From: Earliella scabrosa
Taxonomy: Eukaryota > Basidiomycota > Agaricomycetes > Polyporales > Polyporaceae
DNA: 64,000 nucleotides
Direction: 5' to 3'
Assembly: GCA_022605405.1 (NCBI GenBank)
Contig: JABYQQ010000027.1
Coordinates: forward strand, 310,001 to 374,000
Notes under the pieces: model-generated
What the model was told of the DNA's origin: nothing
Seen by the model: only the letters and a program-made list of their open reading frames with translations
Database searches by the model: none
Made by a program: the position numbers and the translations under genes
Shown here: piece after piece, positions 10,430 through 22,268 of the stretch
Layout of the letters: each line of letters starts with the position of its first letter
Position numbering within the stretch: the first letter of the stretch is position 1

Positions 10430-12616
10430 ATGCTGAGACTGAGCTCGCTGCTCTTGCTCTTGCATGGAGCAGCCGCTCTCCAGCTTCCTTGGACACTTCA
10501 GGTTCCCCTGTTCACACCCGGGACTCTGAACACGGCCCAGGTGGAACATCACCATGACGGGAAATCTGCAACTCAGAGTCCCAAATACGCACTCACAGCA
10601 GATATCTTCGCGTTTGGGGAGAGGCTGCTGAAGGAACGCCACGTGCCAGGCATCTCGGTCGGTGTCGTACAGCTGAACGGCGACTCCGTGATCGCCGAGT
10701 TCGGTACATGGGGAAACATGACCGAGGACGGCGACGCGGTGAAGCCAGAGGTAAGCAGTTCTCGTCGGACAAACAATTTGACGCGCGGACCTGACAGTTT
10801 ATCGCGCAGACCCTCTTCAGCATCGGATCGTGCTCGAAAGCATTCGTGGCGAGCGCTATGGGCATCCTCATGGACGACTTCGCCACGGGGCGCAATGTCA
10901 CCGCGCTTCCGCCCTCGGTATCCTCTTTCACCTGGGACACGAAGGTACAGGACCTGTTGCCCGAAGACTGGGTACTCGATCAGGGGTGGACGACAAAGAA
11001 GGCGAACCTGCGTGATCTGCTTGGCCACCTCACCGGTCTCACGAGGTACTGTCGGCGCCCGAACGTTCAGGTCACTGAAGCTGACATCTGGCAGACATGA
11101 TGGTTCTTACCATAGGAATGACACGACCCTGGATATCATCCGGAGAATGAGACACCTGAAGACGAAGTACGAGCTGCGCCAGAAGTGGGCGTACAACAAT
11201 ATCGTAAATATCCCTCCCATCGTGATGTCATGGCGCACCGAGCTGACAAACGTGGATGTCTCATAGATGTTCTTTGTCGGCGCTCACATTATCTCCGTCT
11301 ACTCGGGCATGCCGTTCCGGGACTTCGTCCACGAGCGCATCTTCACGCCACTGAACATGAGCTCGACGACGTATCACGGACAGGAGGCGGAAGAGAGCGG
11401 GTGGTTTAGCCAAGCGTGGAGCGGCGAAGGTCGACGGATTCCATACTGGATGCAGGACGAGTCGGTTTCGGAGTGGGTCGCGGGGGCTGGGGGAGTCATC
11501 TCCAACACGTTCGACATGGTGGGTTTTCGAAGTTGTCAGGCGTAGCTCACTGGCTGATATGCACTATTTCCTCCGCGAAAGACCAGATGGATTGCTACCC
11601 TGCTCAACAAGGGCGTGGATCCACGGAACAATCGAACCATCATTCCCCGCTCAACGTACGACGAGATGACCACGGCCCAGTCCATTGTGCTGGGGCTGAC
11701 TATCAACCCCCTTGTATCGATAATCGGATACGGCATGGGCTGGTTGCGATCGTCGTATGCAGGACACGATGTAAGTCCACCTCACAGTGTCCCTCAGTCC
11801 TGCATCTGACCGACACACTTGCAGATGATCGGCCATGGAGGCGGTCTTCCCGGATTCCTTACTGACGTCTCTCTGTTTCCCAACGACGGTTTTGGCCTCG
11901 TCACGTTCACGAACGCGGATGGCCTGCACGCCGCTCAATCGCTGCTCCCCACGCGCATCATCGAGGACTACTTGGGCCTCAATCACAGCTTTGAGCTGCC
12001 CAACCCCGACCCTGGCTCCCTCCCCCTCGCGCAGTGGGCGCTCCGCCCTCACTTCGCACCCACATCTCGCCCGCAGCCCATGAATCGCACCCAAGTGCTC
12101 GCAGAGTCCGAGTTGGATGTCCCGATTGAGCGCTTCACCGGCGAGTACTTCGACCCCGGCTACGGCGGCATCACGTTATGCGCGCCAGCGAGCACCTCCC
12201 TGCGCTGCAAGAAGATCCTGCACGACTGGCGAGCCGCGAGCGCGAACCGCACGCTGGATCCAGACACCCTGTACTGCGGGAGTACGCAGTTCTGGCAGTC
12301 GCACATGAAGGTCCGCCGGACGCGCACCACTACCAGTCGCGGCTCTAGCTCTGGCTCCCATCGTCAGCGGTCGGAGGTGTTCGTGGGCAGCACGGGGACA
12401 GTGTTCCCGCATGGGTACGGGCGCGACTCGACGCCGTTCGTGTACACCCTGTTACCGCCTGGAATGCAAGAGCTCGTCCTCGAGTGCGTCGTTGACGGGC
12501 GGTTGGGAGAGGTGGTGGGATGTGGGTTGATGAACATCGAGGAAGGCCCGGCCGGGGCGGGGGATACGGTCCCGGAGAGGGCGGATGTGTTCTTCCGGAA
12601 GGTGGAGTCGTTCTAA
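10430..12616 (+). CDS. Secreted beta-lactamase/transpeptidase-like serine hydrolase, copy 2
   Basis: Six exons: 10430-10750, 10798-11045, 11095-11203, 11267-11518, 11582-11770 and 11825-12616, joining to 636 residues. The first five exons have exactly the same lengths as in copy 1 (321, 248, 109, 252, 189 nt). The signal peptide (MLRLSSLLLLLHGAAALQ), S118-C-S-K121, YNN, and HGG motifs are all kept. Differences are scattered substitutions plus small indels in the last exon, such as a Ser/Gly stretch around residue 545. The introns have diverged more than the exons. This is a tandem duplicate with an F-box gene and a MITE between the copies. Both copies look functional. Confidence 0.9.
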
Positions 12617-14962
12617 GGCTCAGTAGTGCGTAGAAGGACCGCGTGTATGTACCGGAGTCACCGTCAATATCAACTGCGCGGTATGCACCATGGTCATCGG
12701 TTCTCGACTCTCGTGAGGCGGAGTGCGAGCTGAGAGTCGCCGATTGATGTCGGAGATGGTCGGCCATGCTGTTCCGTGCGGTCCGGCAGAGCATATTTGG
12801 CGCTCCGCGTCAATAGCCTCCACATCATCCGACATCCAGAAGTTGTGAACAACTGTGACATCGCCTGTTAGCCTTTGAGCCATGCTGCACAGAAACCTGT
12901 ATACTGCAATGTCGCTTGTCGAAATCTCATTGCAGACACTCTGCTTCCACTAGTACTGGGAAAACAACAGAAGCTCGGCTCGGTGGGTCCTTTGCACTCC
13001 TACACGCATCTGTTCTGATCTCATGCACGCCGGGCGCGTTAGATTCAACATTCCTTTGCCAAAATCTTCAGACGTTGCCAGGAAGTTGCACACGAAGCTG
13101 TGCATCCATCTCGTGCCCCCATCGTCTGGTAGAGAAGACGCCTCTACCTCGGACTGTGCCTGGTGCCAGCTGGTGAACGCCATCTGCTTCGTCGATTCAA
13201 TCTATCTCTAGCTCTATCGTGCATAGATGAAATCATGTGGGAGGAGCCTATGCTCATACATGGATGGCTCCCTTTTTTCAAATCGAACGAGCCATTGGTG
13301 GGGGAGGCTGGAGCAAGCGTCGACCAGGTGGGTATCAGCACTCATCATCCACTCTGGTAATACTCACGAATACCGTAGAACAGCTCGGATCAATCAGCCC
13401 TCCAACTCGACATCTCGATTACACCAGTACGCTTTCAACGAGCATCCACCCGCGCGCACTGCCTGTTGTCAAAATCAGGCGTCTCGCGGCCCCTACGATC
13501 AGCCTGGAAAGGGTATCTTCGACACCTTTCTCGAGTTTGGACACCATCGTCAGATCGGACCGCACTGCCTGGTTGCCAACTTGAAGCGCCATCCCTCGCG
13601 CTCGTCCGAATGTTGAACTCGGCTGCCTCAAAGATGACTATCCTTGCCTGCGCGGCATCGCGCGACCCACCCTGCGTACTAGTAATGTCCGACGTACATG
13701 ACCCGGCGTTCAAGAACCTCGCAGTCCCATACGGAGACACGACGAGGACATTCACAGAGACATCTGTCGTCCATGCTTCGGCTTTGCACCACACCTCGAT
13801 TGGCCTCGTGGACGCGAGGTGCATAGGGAGAGTGGCGGGGATTGCGGGGGCGGGCCGCGCGGTTGGTTGCTGTTTCATCCTAAGCTCTCACGCGATACCA
13901 CCGGTGGACTTCATCGTCGAGAGGTGTACAGATATGATGAGGTCCGAGTATCATTCCGACGCTCGGGCACCGCCATGTCTCCATCCGCGATTGGTATGCG
14001 CCTCCATTTCGCTGCTCGCTATACACCCACTAACGATACCATCCGCCCCGCTCAGTGTCTACGACGTTTAGCTTTCGAGAGATGTCCATTTAGCAATGGT
14101 TTCATGTCAGATATCGACCGCGATCAAGACAGATGGTCTTGTCGAGGCGATGGCTCAGTATGTTCCTGGGGAAGCGTGCTTGCTTAATACAAGGAGCGCC
14201 GTGATCTTTTTCAGGGTAATACAAGTGCTTCTTCGTATGCAGATGTCTTTCTCGACATCAAACCCTCACTCAATCAGAATGGCCAGAAGCCTCGACTGCC
14301 GGTCGCCTCGGTGAAGTGTCTCGAGCAAGTATCCCCAGTCACAGTGAGGAATCCCTCTTCATTTCTTGGGCCAACCACAATATTCTCGCTTCATAGGTGT
14401 GATGGCAATGCGCCTGCTGAACGAACAAAGTTGGAGACACACTGTACAAGAGGCGATCAAGACAACGAGGCGGTGCCTCTTCGAGCGGATATGAATGCTG
14501 TGAATGTGGCGGCTCGGTATGATGCGCTCGGTCAAAGCGAGTCTTCTATGACTCTCTTCTTACATGTACGCGCCCCTGCTTCTTCTTCATTTGTTCGCTT
14601 CCTGACAGATCCGAAGTGACATCATGGCTGTGGGTGCCACCCATCCACCGCAGTGAAGTCGCCGCTATGCGGGTGGACGTACCACCACAACTCGCGTTGC
14701 TGCGGCGACCAGGATAGCAGAGGATGTGGACAGCGTCTAGGACAATGTCAAGACTGCAGGTGCTCGGTACGTTACGTAGAACTCTATCTTGCGCTCCTGA
14801 CTGTTATCCTCCAGCGAGTGATTAATCTGACCCATGACATGTTTCTCGAAGATGTACATCAGACTGAGAAGCAGGAAGTGAGCTCTAACAGCTCCAGTCT
14901 CGATTGGCCCATAAAGACCGGGTTCATAGTGGAGCCATTCCACGACTTCCCGCGGTCCACCA
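12617..14962. other. Gene-poor stretch
   Basis: About 2.3 kb with no gene I can support. The open frames are short and disagree between strands. The only part with protein-like composition is on the minus strand at 13435-13878 (listed separately). No inverted repeat, tandem repeat or RNA structure stood out. Confidence 0.4.
13435..13878 (-). CDS. Possible gene fragment, unassigned
   Basis: A minus-strand frame of 147 codons begins MKQQPTARPAPAIPATLP and contains VSVNVLVVSPYGTARFLNAG and RIVIFEAAEFN, with G/C-rich third positions as in the real exons nearby. I do not recognise a family. No convincing partner exons were found upstream or downstream. It may be a fragment of a decayed gene, or chance. 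Confidence 0.2.
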   Translation of the reverse strand: MKQQPTARPAPAIPATLPMHLASTRPIEVWCKAEAWTTDVSVNVLVVSPYGTARFLNAGSCTSDITSTQGGSRDAAQARIVIFEAAEFNIRTSARDGASSWQPGSAVRSDDGVQTRERCRRYPFQADRRGRETPDFDNRQCARVDAR

Positions 14963-16292
14963 ATGGATACCTCTACAGCCTCGTCCTCGGCTGCATCTTC
15001 AGTCTCGTCCTCACTTGCTCAGGGTCTGCAACCAGAGCAAGGACTGAACTTGCTGGTCGTAGGAGTGGCTTTCTCGGCTGTTCTCATTCCTGTCGTCATC
15101 TTCCTCTTCTACTTTTCCACTTCACATTCTAGGCGACGACCTGTATTCATTTCCAACTTTTTCGCTCTTGCCTTAGGTTTGACGGAGGGTGCTATTCTTT
15201 TACGTATTATGGTGAGCGCCCTCCTTGTCGACGCCCCGTATCTGGTTGACTCGTCAGTGCTGACTTCGACCATATAGCTCGATATTGTGCTTCAAAAGAC
15301 CAACCCTATCCCTCACTACCTCACAACCCTGTTCGCGTTCCTCTTGCTTGTTCCGCTACTCGTCCAGACGCTCCTGCTCTCCAAGATCACAACGGCCTAC
15401 GAGCGTCTCCTATCCGTCGCCCACCGCATGGCCATATGCGCACCACCGGTTACTTTGAAGACAGTGAGGATCGTCATGATTGCGCTCTTCCTCTCCGAAA
15501 TACAACACGATGCGTCAAGTTACCACAGTCTGGGTCCGGCAGAAGGTTCGCATCCTTGGGGGAAACCGTACAGGAATCTCATGGTTGCATGGTTTCTCCA
15601 ACTCTGTGACGACTTGTGAGTACTCGTTTATGTGCGTACGCTTCTGATTTCAACTGTCGCCCAGATACGTATCTGCAATACTGGTTCTCAGGCCGCGGAA
15701 GGAAGCTCGCAATGCATCCCACTCTCGTGCGCTCTCTGATCATGCCCTCATGGCGCACACGGAGCTCACGCATAATTCCCTGTCCTTCACAGATTCGCTG
15801 CGACTTCCGAACAAGTGGCTCTTCGTCACCATGTCGAGCTTCGTCTTACCTGTCGCTCTCGACCTCGCGCAGGTCATCATGGTATTTGGCGACGAAGATC
15901 CCGTCACCTGGACGTACATCCCGCTCGTGAACGGCTACGTCCAGATCATCTGCGTAGTGCTCGCCACGACCTGGGACTCGAATGGGCAATCCGACTGTCA
16001 TCCCGAAGCGGGTGTACATGTGTCGGAGTCCGCATTCCGCCCAGACCTCCTAACGAGCGCCCTTCACTCAAGGGTCCGTGTCCCCGACGACGACGCGGCG
16101 CTATCGATCAAGAACACTTTCGTCGAGAGTATCCGGGACTCGCACACGCAGGTTGGAGACGACGAGGCGGAGCGGCTGAAGTGGCTCGCGGAGTTGGGGA
16201 AGGACCAGCCTCGACTCGATGCACAGTCGTCGATATGTCCGTCTGCTCTGCTCGACAACACTGGACAACCACTCCATTACTACGCTGTTTAA
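14963..16292 (+). CDS. Seven-helix GPCR-like membrane protein, member 1 (divergent)
   Basis: Exons 14963-15211, 15278-15615, 15665-15726 and 15793-16292 give 382 residues. The third intron (15727-15792, 66 nt) sits where the other six members have one. If retained it would stay in frame without a stop, so the protein could be 22 residues longer. Helices can be read at LNLLVVGVAFSAVLIPVVIF, PVFISNFFALALGLTEGAIL, HYLTTLFAFLLLVPLLVQTLL, a weak fourth (TVRIVMIALFL), VAWFLQLCDDLYVSAILVL, LFVTMSSFVLPVALDLAQVI and LVNGYVQIICVVLATTW. The outward Ser-rich N-terminus lacks a cleaved signal. The C-tail (about 130 residues) is long, acidic and has an RVRVPDDD stretch. It belongs with the genes at 19443, 25806, 28629, 32829, 57207 and 62307 but is the least similar. 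No established name; receptor function is inferred from topology only. Confidence 0.75.
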
Positions 16293-17129
16293 CTTATCGT
16301 ATACTTGACTATCACATCGATACCTGGTTCGACATGTTGTGAGGGTGAACGTTGTCGTACAGGGCACCATACACGCCCGTGCTTCGCACGATCTCAATCT
16401 CAATAAGCGCTAATGTACCGCTGACCCGCCCATCATCGATACATCATCAGTTTAAACTTAGACAACATTCACCACGACGGCGGTTTGCCGTTTGGAAGAA
16501 TCTTGTTACCCTGTAGTTTCCGTCGTACGAGCAGCTCATATCGAAGTACATCATCTCCAAACCGAAGAACATCACGTCAAGGTATGCAAGTCAGGCTATG
16601 CCTGATCTCTTGTTACGTGTACAGGTCGAAATCCCCTAGCTATCAGTCGCCACTGTGGCACATCACCGACTTGAACGCGATCCAGCCCCCGTGGCGTGCC
16701 ACTCCGTGACCTGAGCAAGATGTGGGCCCGATACTCAGAAAACGTGCCGGAATACTGGTCAACGATTGAGCAGAATGTTATATCGTACTGGTAAGCTGAG
16801 GCTTTCGCAACCTGCTCTGGTACTCACTGCATAGGTTGATAGCTTGGAAGTCATGTCTAGATTTTCCGCCCAATGTCGCCACGCTCCATCGACCGGCCTT
16901 CTAATCCGGTGCAGTCTCCTATGAGTCATCTCCTGTGTCTCCGAACCACATCGGGCCCGTCGTGCGATGCGACTCATACAATAGGTGCCACTTGAGAAGA
17001 TAGGGACAGGTTTAAGTCAGCGGTGGCGGCGTACGTAGTGGTATACGTGGCAACTGTTGAGGAGATATGAAGCTCACTCGGGGAGGGCCACAAGTTGTAG
17101 TATGTTCCCACCATCCGAGTAGTTTTTCC
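16293..17129. other. Intergenic
   Basis: No gene supported. From about 16888 to the next start codon the sequence is homologous to 21980-22268, so the upstream region of the following DUF6533 gene is part of a tandem duplication. Confidence 0.5.
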
Positions 17130-18873
17130 ATGTCCACTGACAAAACCGAAGACCTGATTTCCTACCAGATCTCCATGTGAGTACGCCTCTTGACCGTTGT
17201 TGCTCGTCTTGAGGCGGACACTCAGCTCTCTTCGTTCAAGCATTTGCTACCAAGCGACTCTAGTCTCAGGATTAGGTGTGTCTCATCCACTTGTCACATC
17301 CCTCACCCGCCGAGTCATCGAACCAATGTCAGCACTGCTACTATACGACACTATCCTCACAATGGCATTAGAAGGAGAAGTCGTCTGGTCCCGCAGAGTC
17401 ACCCTCGGAAGCGTCCTTCATATCATGAATCGCTATTGCGAGCTCGGGGCCTATGTCGCTGCATTGATTTTGCTCTATCCTATGAGCGATGTCGTACGTT
17501 CCCTCCTGGGCTGTAACACTCTACACCGCACTGACTTATGTGAACACAGACGTATGTCATGAGAGTATTACTGATCAATCGAATTGCTTGAAGTTTCATG
17601 ATTTTGGTAGATGTCGGTACACAGCAATCGCCTCGGAGGTCCTCGCACTCCTACCATACGTTTCTTGGGCATGTAAGTGATGCTATACACGTCCTCAAAC
17701 GCATGCTGAACATGGGGGAAGTGTTTGCAGGGCTACGCACGCACGCCTTAACCAACGGCAATAAGATCTTTGCGGCTGTGGCCGTCGTTCTCAACGCGTC
17801 CTCAATTGCACCAGGTATTGTGAGTACGTGTAGTCAATTGCTGCACGAATCAAGTTTCTCACCTCCATCCACAGCTTTTGTATGCGACCACACCCTTTGT
17901 GAACGAACCCTATCCATATGGGTGTACTCAAACTACGACTTTTAGAGGGTTCAATGCTCCCTGGTGCGTTCAATCCCAATGATGCCCATCCACCAAGTAG
18001 AATCCCCAGCCTCATGCATTTGTGTATAGTTTGTCACAGGATCAATATCACCTGCGACGATTCTGTACTGACCCATATATTTTATGAAGTGCAGTGGGCC
18101 TCTCGATGCGCCATGCTTCTCGGAGAGATCCTGGTACTCTACTGGACGCTCAAACGGACACAACTCAAGTATACCACATTCAAATTCGCAAATATATCAG
18201 TACCCGTAGCATTCGGAAGGACCCGGACGCTTGCAGATATTATGCAAGAAAACGGTCAGTCATGTTTGCAATTGCCGGTGATTACTTGCTGATGTGCAAC
18301 TTTAGGGATCGCCTGCTTCGGGTAGGAAAATAGTTACACTGAGCGAACGTGTCTAAAGGATTGTACAGAATTCCACTCGTGCTCAACTTGGTCGTATTTG
18401 TCACCAATGTCACAGTATGGCACATATATGTTGTCTGATACTGACGACATGCTTACATGAACGCTCCAGAACCTAGACCTTGCCATTGAGATAGGTCAAC
18501 CCATTGTCAATATACGAGACGCGTACGCAGCTCTTCTCTCCGATATTAGACATTCTGCGCTCGCCGCTCATTGGGCCAATCTAGACTCACGTCCATCCTA
18601 ATCTCTCGCTACTTTCTTGACCTTGGCGCATTTGAAGTCAACGCTACACGTTACGGTGAATCTCGCGATATCTCTGACGAGACATTTGCCTTGTTTTTCA
18701 ACCTGAGTCAGAGCACGGCGGATGTTGACTTACCAATACTCCCACCGATTGATTGTGATGGAGACTGGGTTAGTCGAGTTGAGCTAGAATTCAATGCGCG
18801 TCGGTTAGACTCTGGTTGCCTATTACGGGACTCTGAGAGCTTGGGGAATGATAGTGTTGGTAGATGGCCATAA
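17130..18873 (+). CDS. DUF6533 family multi-pass membrane protein, copy A
   Basis: Resolved exons: 17130-17176, 17241-17275, 17333-17493, a proposed 2-nt exon 17550-17551, 17611-17672, 17731-17819, one from 17875, one ending before 18257, and the last ending at 18873. The region 17960-18092 is not resolved. The diagnostic block ALLLYDTILTMALEGEVVW followed by VTLGSVLHIMNRYCELGAY is the DUF6533 signature (LLxYDxxLTxxxEVExxWxRRxxxxxxLxxLNRY). At least six hydrophobic helices follow. The end (DETFALFFN through GRWP) is acidic and polar and should be cytoplasmic. DUF6533 proteins are found in large numbers in mushroom-forming fungi and have no known function. Copy B at 22269-24009 has the same layout. 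Low AT/GC contrast between exons and introns makes the exon model less certain than for the neighbours. Confidence 0.7.
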
Positions 18874-19442
18874 TGTCCTCACGCAAATGTTCAAATTACA
18901 GGTCCACGTTTAATCTATCTCATGTCTCCCTCGATGACGGTCGTTTGAGCCCTGTCTCTGACGATCAATCCCCAGACACAGACCCCGCGTCAATATGTAC
19001 GTCAAAGCGGGCCGCACCGGCGGCCCGGGTCCCACAGCCACGTCGACTAGCGATGCATTCTCATCATCACTTTGTCCTATGCAAACTTTGAGCTACGAGG
19101 CTCCTATGTAGAGAGTCCCAAATCAACATCATTGCAGAGAAGGAGATGCTTAGCCACATTGGTGATGGCACTCAAGGCCAGGATGGATTGGTACGTTTGA
19201 CGGTATGTTGCGCCTCACCGTTTCAGGACTGATTGGACCACACACCTGAGTCCCACAGTCCCCACGAAGCTCGGAATAGCATCAGGCAATTTTGTCTCAA
19301 CTCTTGAGGAACCTGCATGCGATGCAATCTGTGAGAAGAAAGCACTGGAGACCTCGAAAGTTGCACGACTGCAGGTTGAATTGCCTTGCATCGTGTATAT
19401 AACGGTGCGCTGGCTCCCTGGAGGACAACACAATCGCACCTG
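18874..19442. other. Intergenic, promoter side of seven-helix member 2
   Basis: No gene seen. Contains a TATA-like box close to the following start codon. Confidence 0.45.
19396..19402 (+). promoter_or_regulatory. TATA-like box (TATATAA)
   Basis: TATATAA lies 41-47 bp upstream of the ATG at 19443. The short distance leaves a 5' untranslated region of only about 15 bases if it is used, so it could also be incidental. Confidence 0.35.
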
Positions 19443-20702
19443 ATGACTTCGCCACTCAGCAGCACCCCCGTACTTGCTCTCCCTCCTATCCCTCCAGCAC
19501 TTCAAGCCCAGCTGGATGCGGCCACAAACCTCCTTATCATCGGGAGCGTATTCCCTTCCCTGCTAGTCCCCATCGCTATAGCGCTCTTCTTCTTCTCAGA
19601 TTCCAGCCTTCGAAGGAAACCCATATTCATCCTCAATGTACTCGCGATCATGCTTGGGGTCGCCTTCGGAGGAGTCGGCCTCTACAATCTGGTGAGTCTG
19701 TCTAACTCACCCTCACGCCGGCATGTCGTCGAGCCATGTCGTCGAGCCATTCATGCTAACTAAAACGTTCTACAGTCGCGGCTCGTCTCCGGCAGGGAAG
19801 TCAAGCCGATGATAACCACCGTCTTGACGTGCCTCTATTTCTTCATCCCGATTTGCGTCCAAGCCATACTCAGGCTGCTCGTCAGGATTGTCGCGGTCTA
19901 TCCACCCCGGATGCTCTCGTGGACGTTGCGAATTCTCATATACGGCACATTCTTTTCCCTCATTGTTGCCCGACTAGTGAACGTGTCTATCGCGTTCCAC
20001 AAAATCGACCAAGGGACCCGCAATTTGCAAAGCGCTTGGACGGCGGCCACGATCGTCTGGGATATCCCGTATTCCAAGGTGGAGTGGCTCCTGCAGCTCA
20101 TCTACGACGTGTACGTGGTTGTGTGAACGTGGGACCGACCTGAGACGAGACTTACTGACCTTCCAACATCAACAGACTTGCATCATCTCTGTTTCTACTC
20201 AGACTCCGTGAAGGGGGCGCGCTGAAGAGCAAAGCGGTAATCAGCAACAGTATGATCACCAACGGAAAGCGAGGTAGTTCTGCCCATTCTAAGATCATCT
20301 AGCTTCCCGACCGACTCACTCATCTTGGCAGGGTCGTACTCGAACCGCCTCCGCGCGCTCTTCTGGATCGCCGCCTCCAACTTCGTAATCCCGGTCATCT
20401 TCAACATCGCTCAGCTCGTCCTGATTTTCCACGACGAGAGTTTCGTACACGGCACGTACGTTCTGCTCGTCAACATCTACGTTGAGATCGTCAGTGTGCT
20501 GCTCGCCACGCTGTGGTGCTCGAGCAGTCTCTGGGAGAACGTGACGTTCAGTGCTGTGCGCGAGGCACCGACGTCTTCCGCGGGCGGGGAGCATCGGCCT
20601 GTAGAGTCGCTTGGGGAGGTCAAGTTTGCGTCTCCGAATACCTTCAACTCGCATTTCTCGGGGGTGCAGACTGTTCAGATGGCAGGAGCCAAACAGGCTT
20701 GA
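19443..20702 (+). CDS. Seven-helix GPCR-like membrane protein, member 2
   Basis: Exons 19443-19691, 19776-20110, 20176-20273 and 20332-20702 give 350 residues. Seven hydrophobic segments: NLLIIGSVFPSLLVPIAIAL, PIFILNVLAIMLGVAFGGV, MITTVLTCLYFFIPICVQAI, LIYGTFFSLIVARLVNVSI, VEWLLQLIYDVLASSLFLL, LFWIAASNFVIPVIFNIAQL and YVLLVNIYVEIVSVLLATLW. The loop after helix 1 has RRKPIF, the one after helix 3 has RIVAVYPPR, and the region before helix 6 is basic, so the positive-inside rule puts the N-terminus outside. The tail of about 60 residues includes EVKFASPNTF, a motif shared across the family. No signal peptide. It sits between a DUF6533 gene and a decayed block. Function unknown; a receptor is one reading. 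Confidence 0.85.
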
Positions 20703-20764
20703 GTTGCAGACTTAGGCCGGAGTGGCTGCGCGGCGTAACGACAAGATGTGTATGTACTTGGGTT

Positions 20765-21650
20765 CAATGGGTTGCGCGGGGTTCGAATTGACAGCCTTGT
20801 TGGGCGCCCAATCCCAAGGGGCCGCTCATCTCTTCTCCACCACAAGCACAAGCACGACGACGCCGCCCCAGTCGTGCTACTCGTGCCGTATCTGATGGGC
20901 CCTTGCTATGGCATGCATCCAGTACCGCACTGACGTCCCCGACCCTGGCTCCCTCCAAATGCCTTGGCCAACCGCTCGACCCTCTCATTCTCGTCGTTCG
21001 ACGCATGGCGACCGAAGTGCTGGCGTAGAATGCATGATCACAATCTGCGTGGCGCCAGATCGTGAGTCACGCCATTCATTTCGTGAGGATATGGGCGGTC
21101 TTAGACGGACAAGAGAAGGGATGATGGATGCGAATAAGCCTAGGATAAGCGCAACCTCGGTAAGTCTGTCCATATAGGTAGTATCATGCTCTTCCTCCTC
21201 CCGCGCGACGGGGAAAAGCGTGTTGCGGTGACAATATCGATGCTGCACTGGCAGGTGCTGTCAAGTACTAGGTGTTCGTCTCCGTCGAGGCGGTATCTCT
21301 CGCCGAGGTGCACAGTGAATAGACTTGTGCCCTGAGACTCTACCTCTGTGCGTTCTCGGTGAGCAATCGGTTTTTTGCTTAAATGGCACTAGTCAACGAT
21401 GTGCTCACCAGTAACAGACAGGTCATGTTACCTCTGCGCTCCGAATGAAGGCAGAATGTCGCCAAAGATCAATCTCACTCGCGCTCGCTTTCTGCTTCTT
21501 CAACGTCGCTCTACGCGGGCTATGCATCGCGGTAGATGTCTACCACCGAATCGTTGCGCCTGCAGCTACTTGTGCGCTCGCATCGGGATGGTCCGAGTGG
21601 TCGCCCCCGAAGCCGGAGTTGAACGCCACGCCGCGCAATGCTGAACTTCC
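20765..21650 (-). pseudogene. Decayed homologous block X1 (relic of an unidentified minus-strand gene)
   Basis: This stretch is clearly related to 24178-25060 over its whole length. Shared landmarks include GGGGTTCGAA near 20778, CCCCGACCCTGGCTCCC near 20938, and GTGGTAGATGT(C/A)TACCACC near 21535-21550. On the minus strand matching segments look like coding sequence: CSIDIVTATRFSPSRGRRKS here against CGIDIVAATRIPLSRGRLKS in X2. A later segment reads HASNDENERVERLAKAFG against HAWNDEGKKGRAWTLVKALG. Frames shift between the segments and stops intervene, so neither copy is an intact gene. I do not recognise the family. Confidence 0.4.
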
Positions 21651-22268
21651 GACAAGTACTAACGCTGTACGTGATCTTTCGAACGCTGCATCTACAGGCC
21701 TGCATTGTAAGGTGCTTAGGACTGTGGCGCATCGCCGATGAGCACGCGATCCGGCGCCGCCATAGCGTCTCACACTCTCCAAGCAAGGAAGCCTGGGCAT
21801 GCCGTCATCAGTGACTTACTAATGCAGTAGGCTACTTTGTGGATGAGAGGGACATTATGTAAATGCATATTGGTGCAGCGAATGGCATGCCTCGCATCCC
21901 GCTCTCAAATCCCTTTGCCAAGCTTGTCGCCGTAAGCAGATAGCCGTTTCGAACTCACCGTGGCAATCCCGCCGACGCCTCCACGCTCTATCCATTGGTT
22001 GAAGTATCACTATCGGGCGCAGTCTCTTTGTCAGGTCATGCGTCCCCGAGCCGCATCAGATCCGTGGCGCGATGCGAGTCATGTCGTGACTCATGCGACA
22101 GACGCTTCTGAAGAGAAGGACACGTTCAAGTGAGCGGTGGCGGTAATGCTTGTCAACAATGAGCACCAAGAGGTTGGGCATATATGATGCTGTCCCAGTT
22201 TTAAGCTCTGTGTTCCTACTACTCCTCGGAACTCCCGCTTTGCTATCTGTGGACTACTTGACATTGCC
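21651..22268. other. Intergenic, duplicated upstream region of DUF6533 copy B
   Basis: No gene. From about 21980 it is homologous to 16888-17129. Confidence 0.45.
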
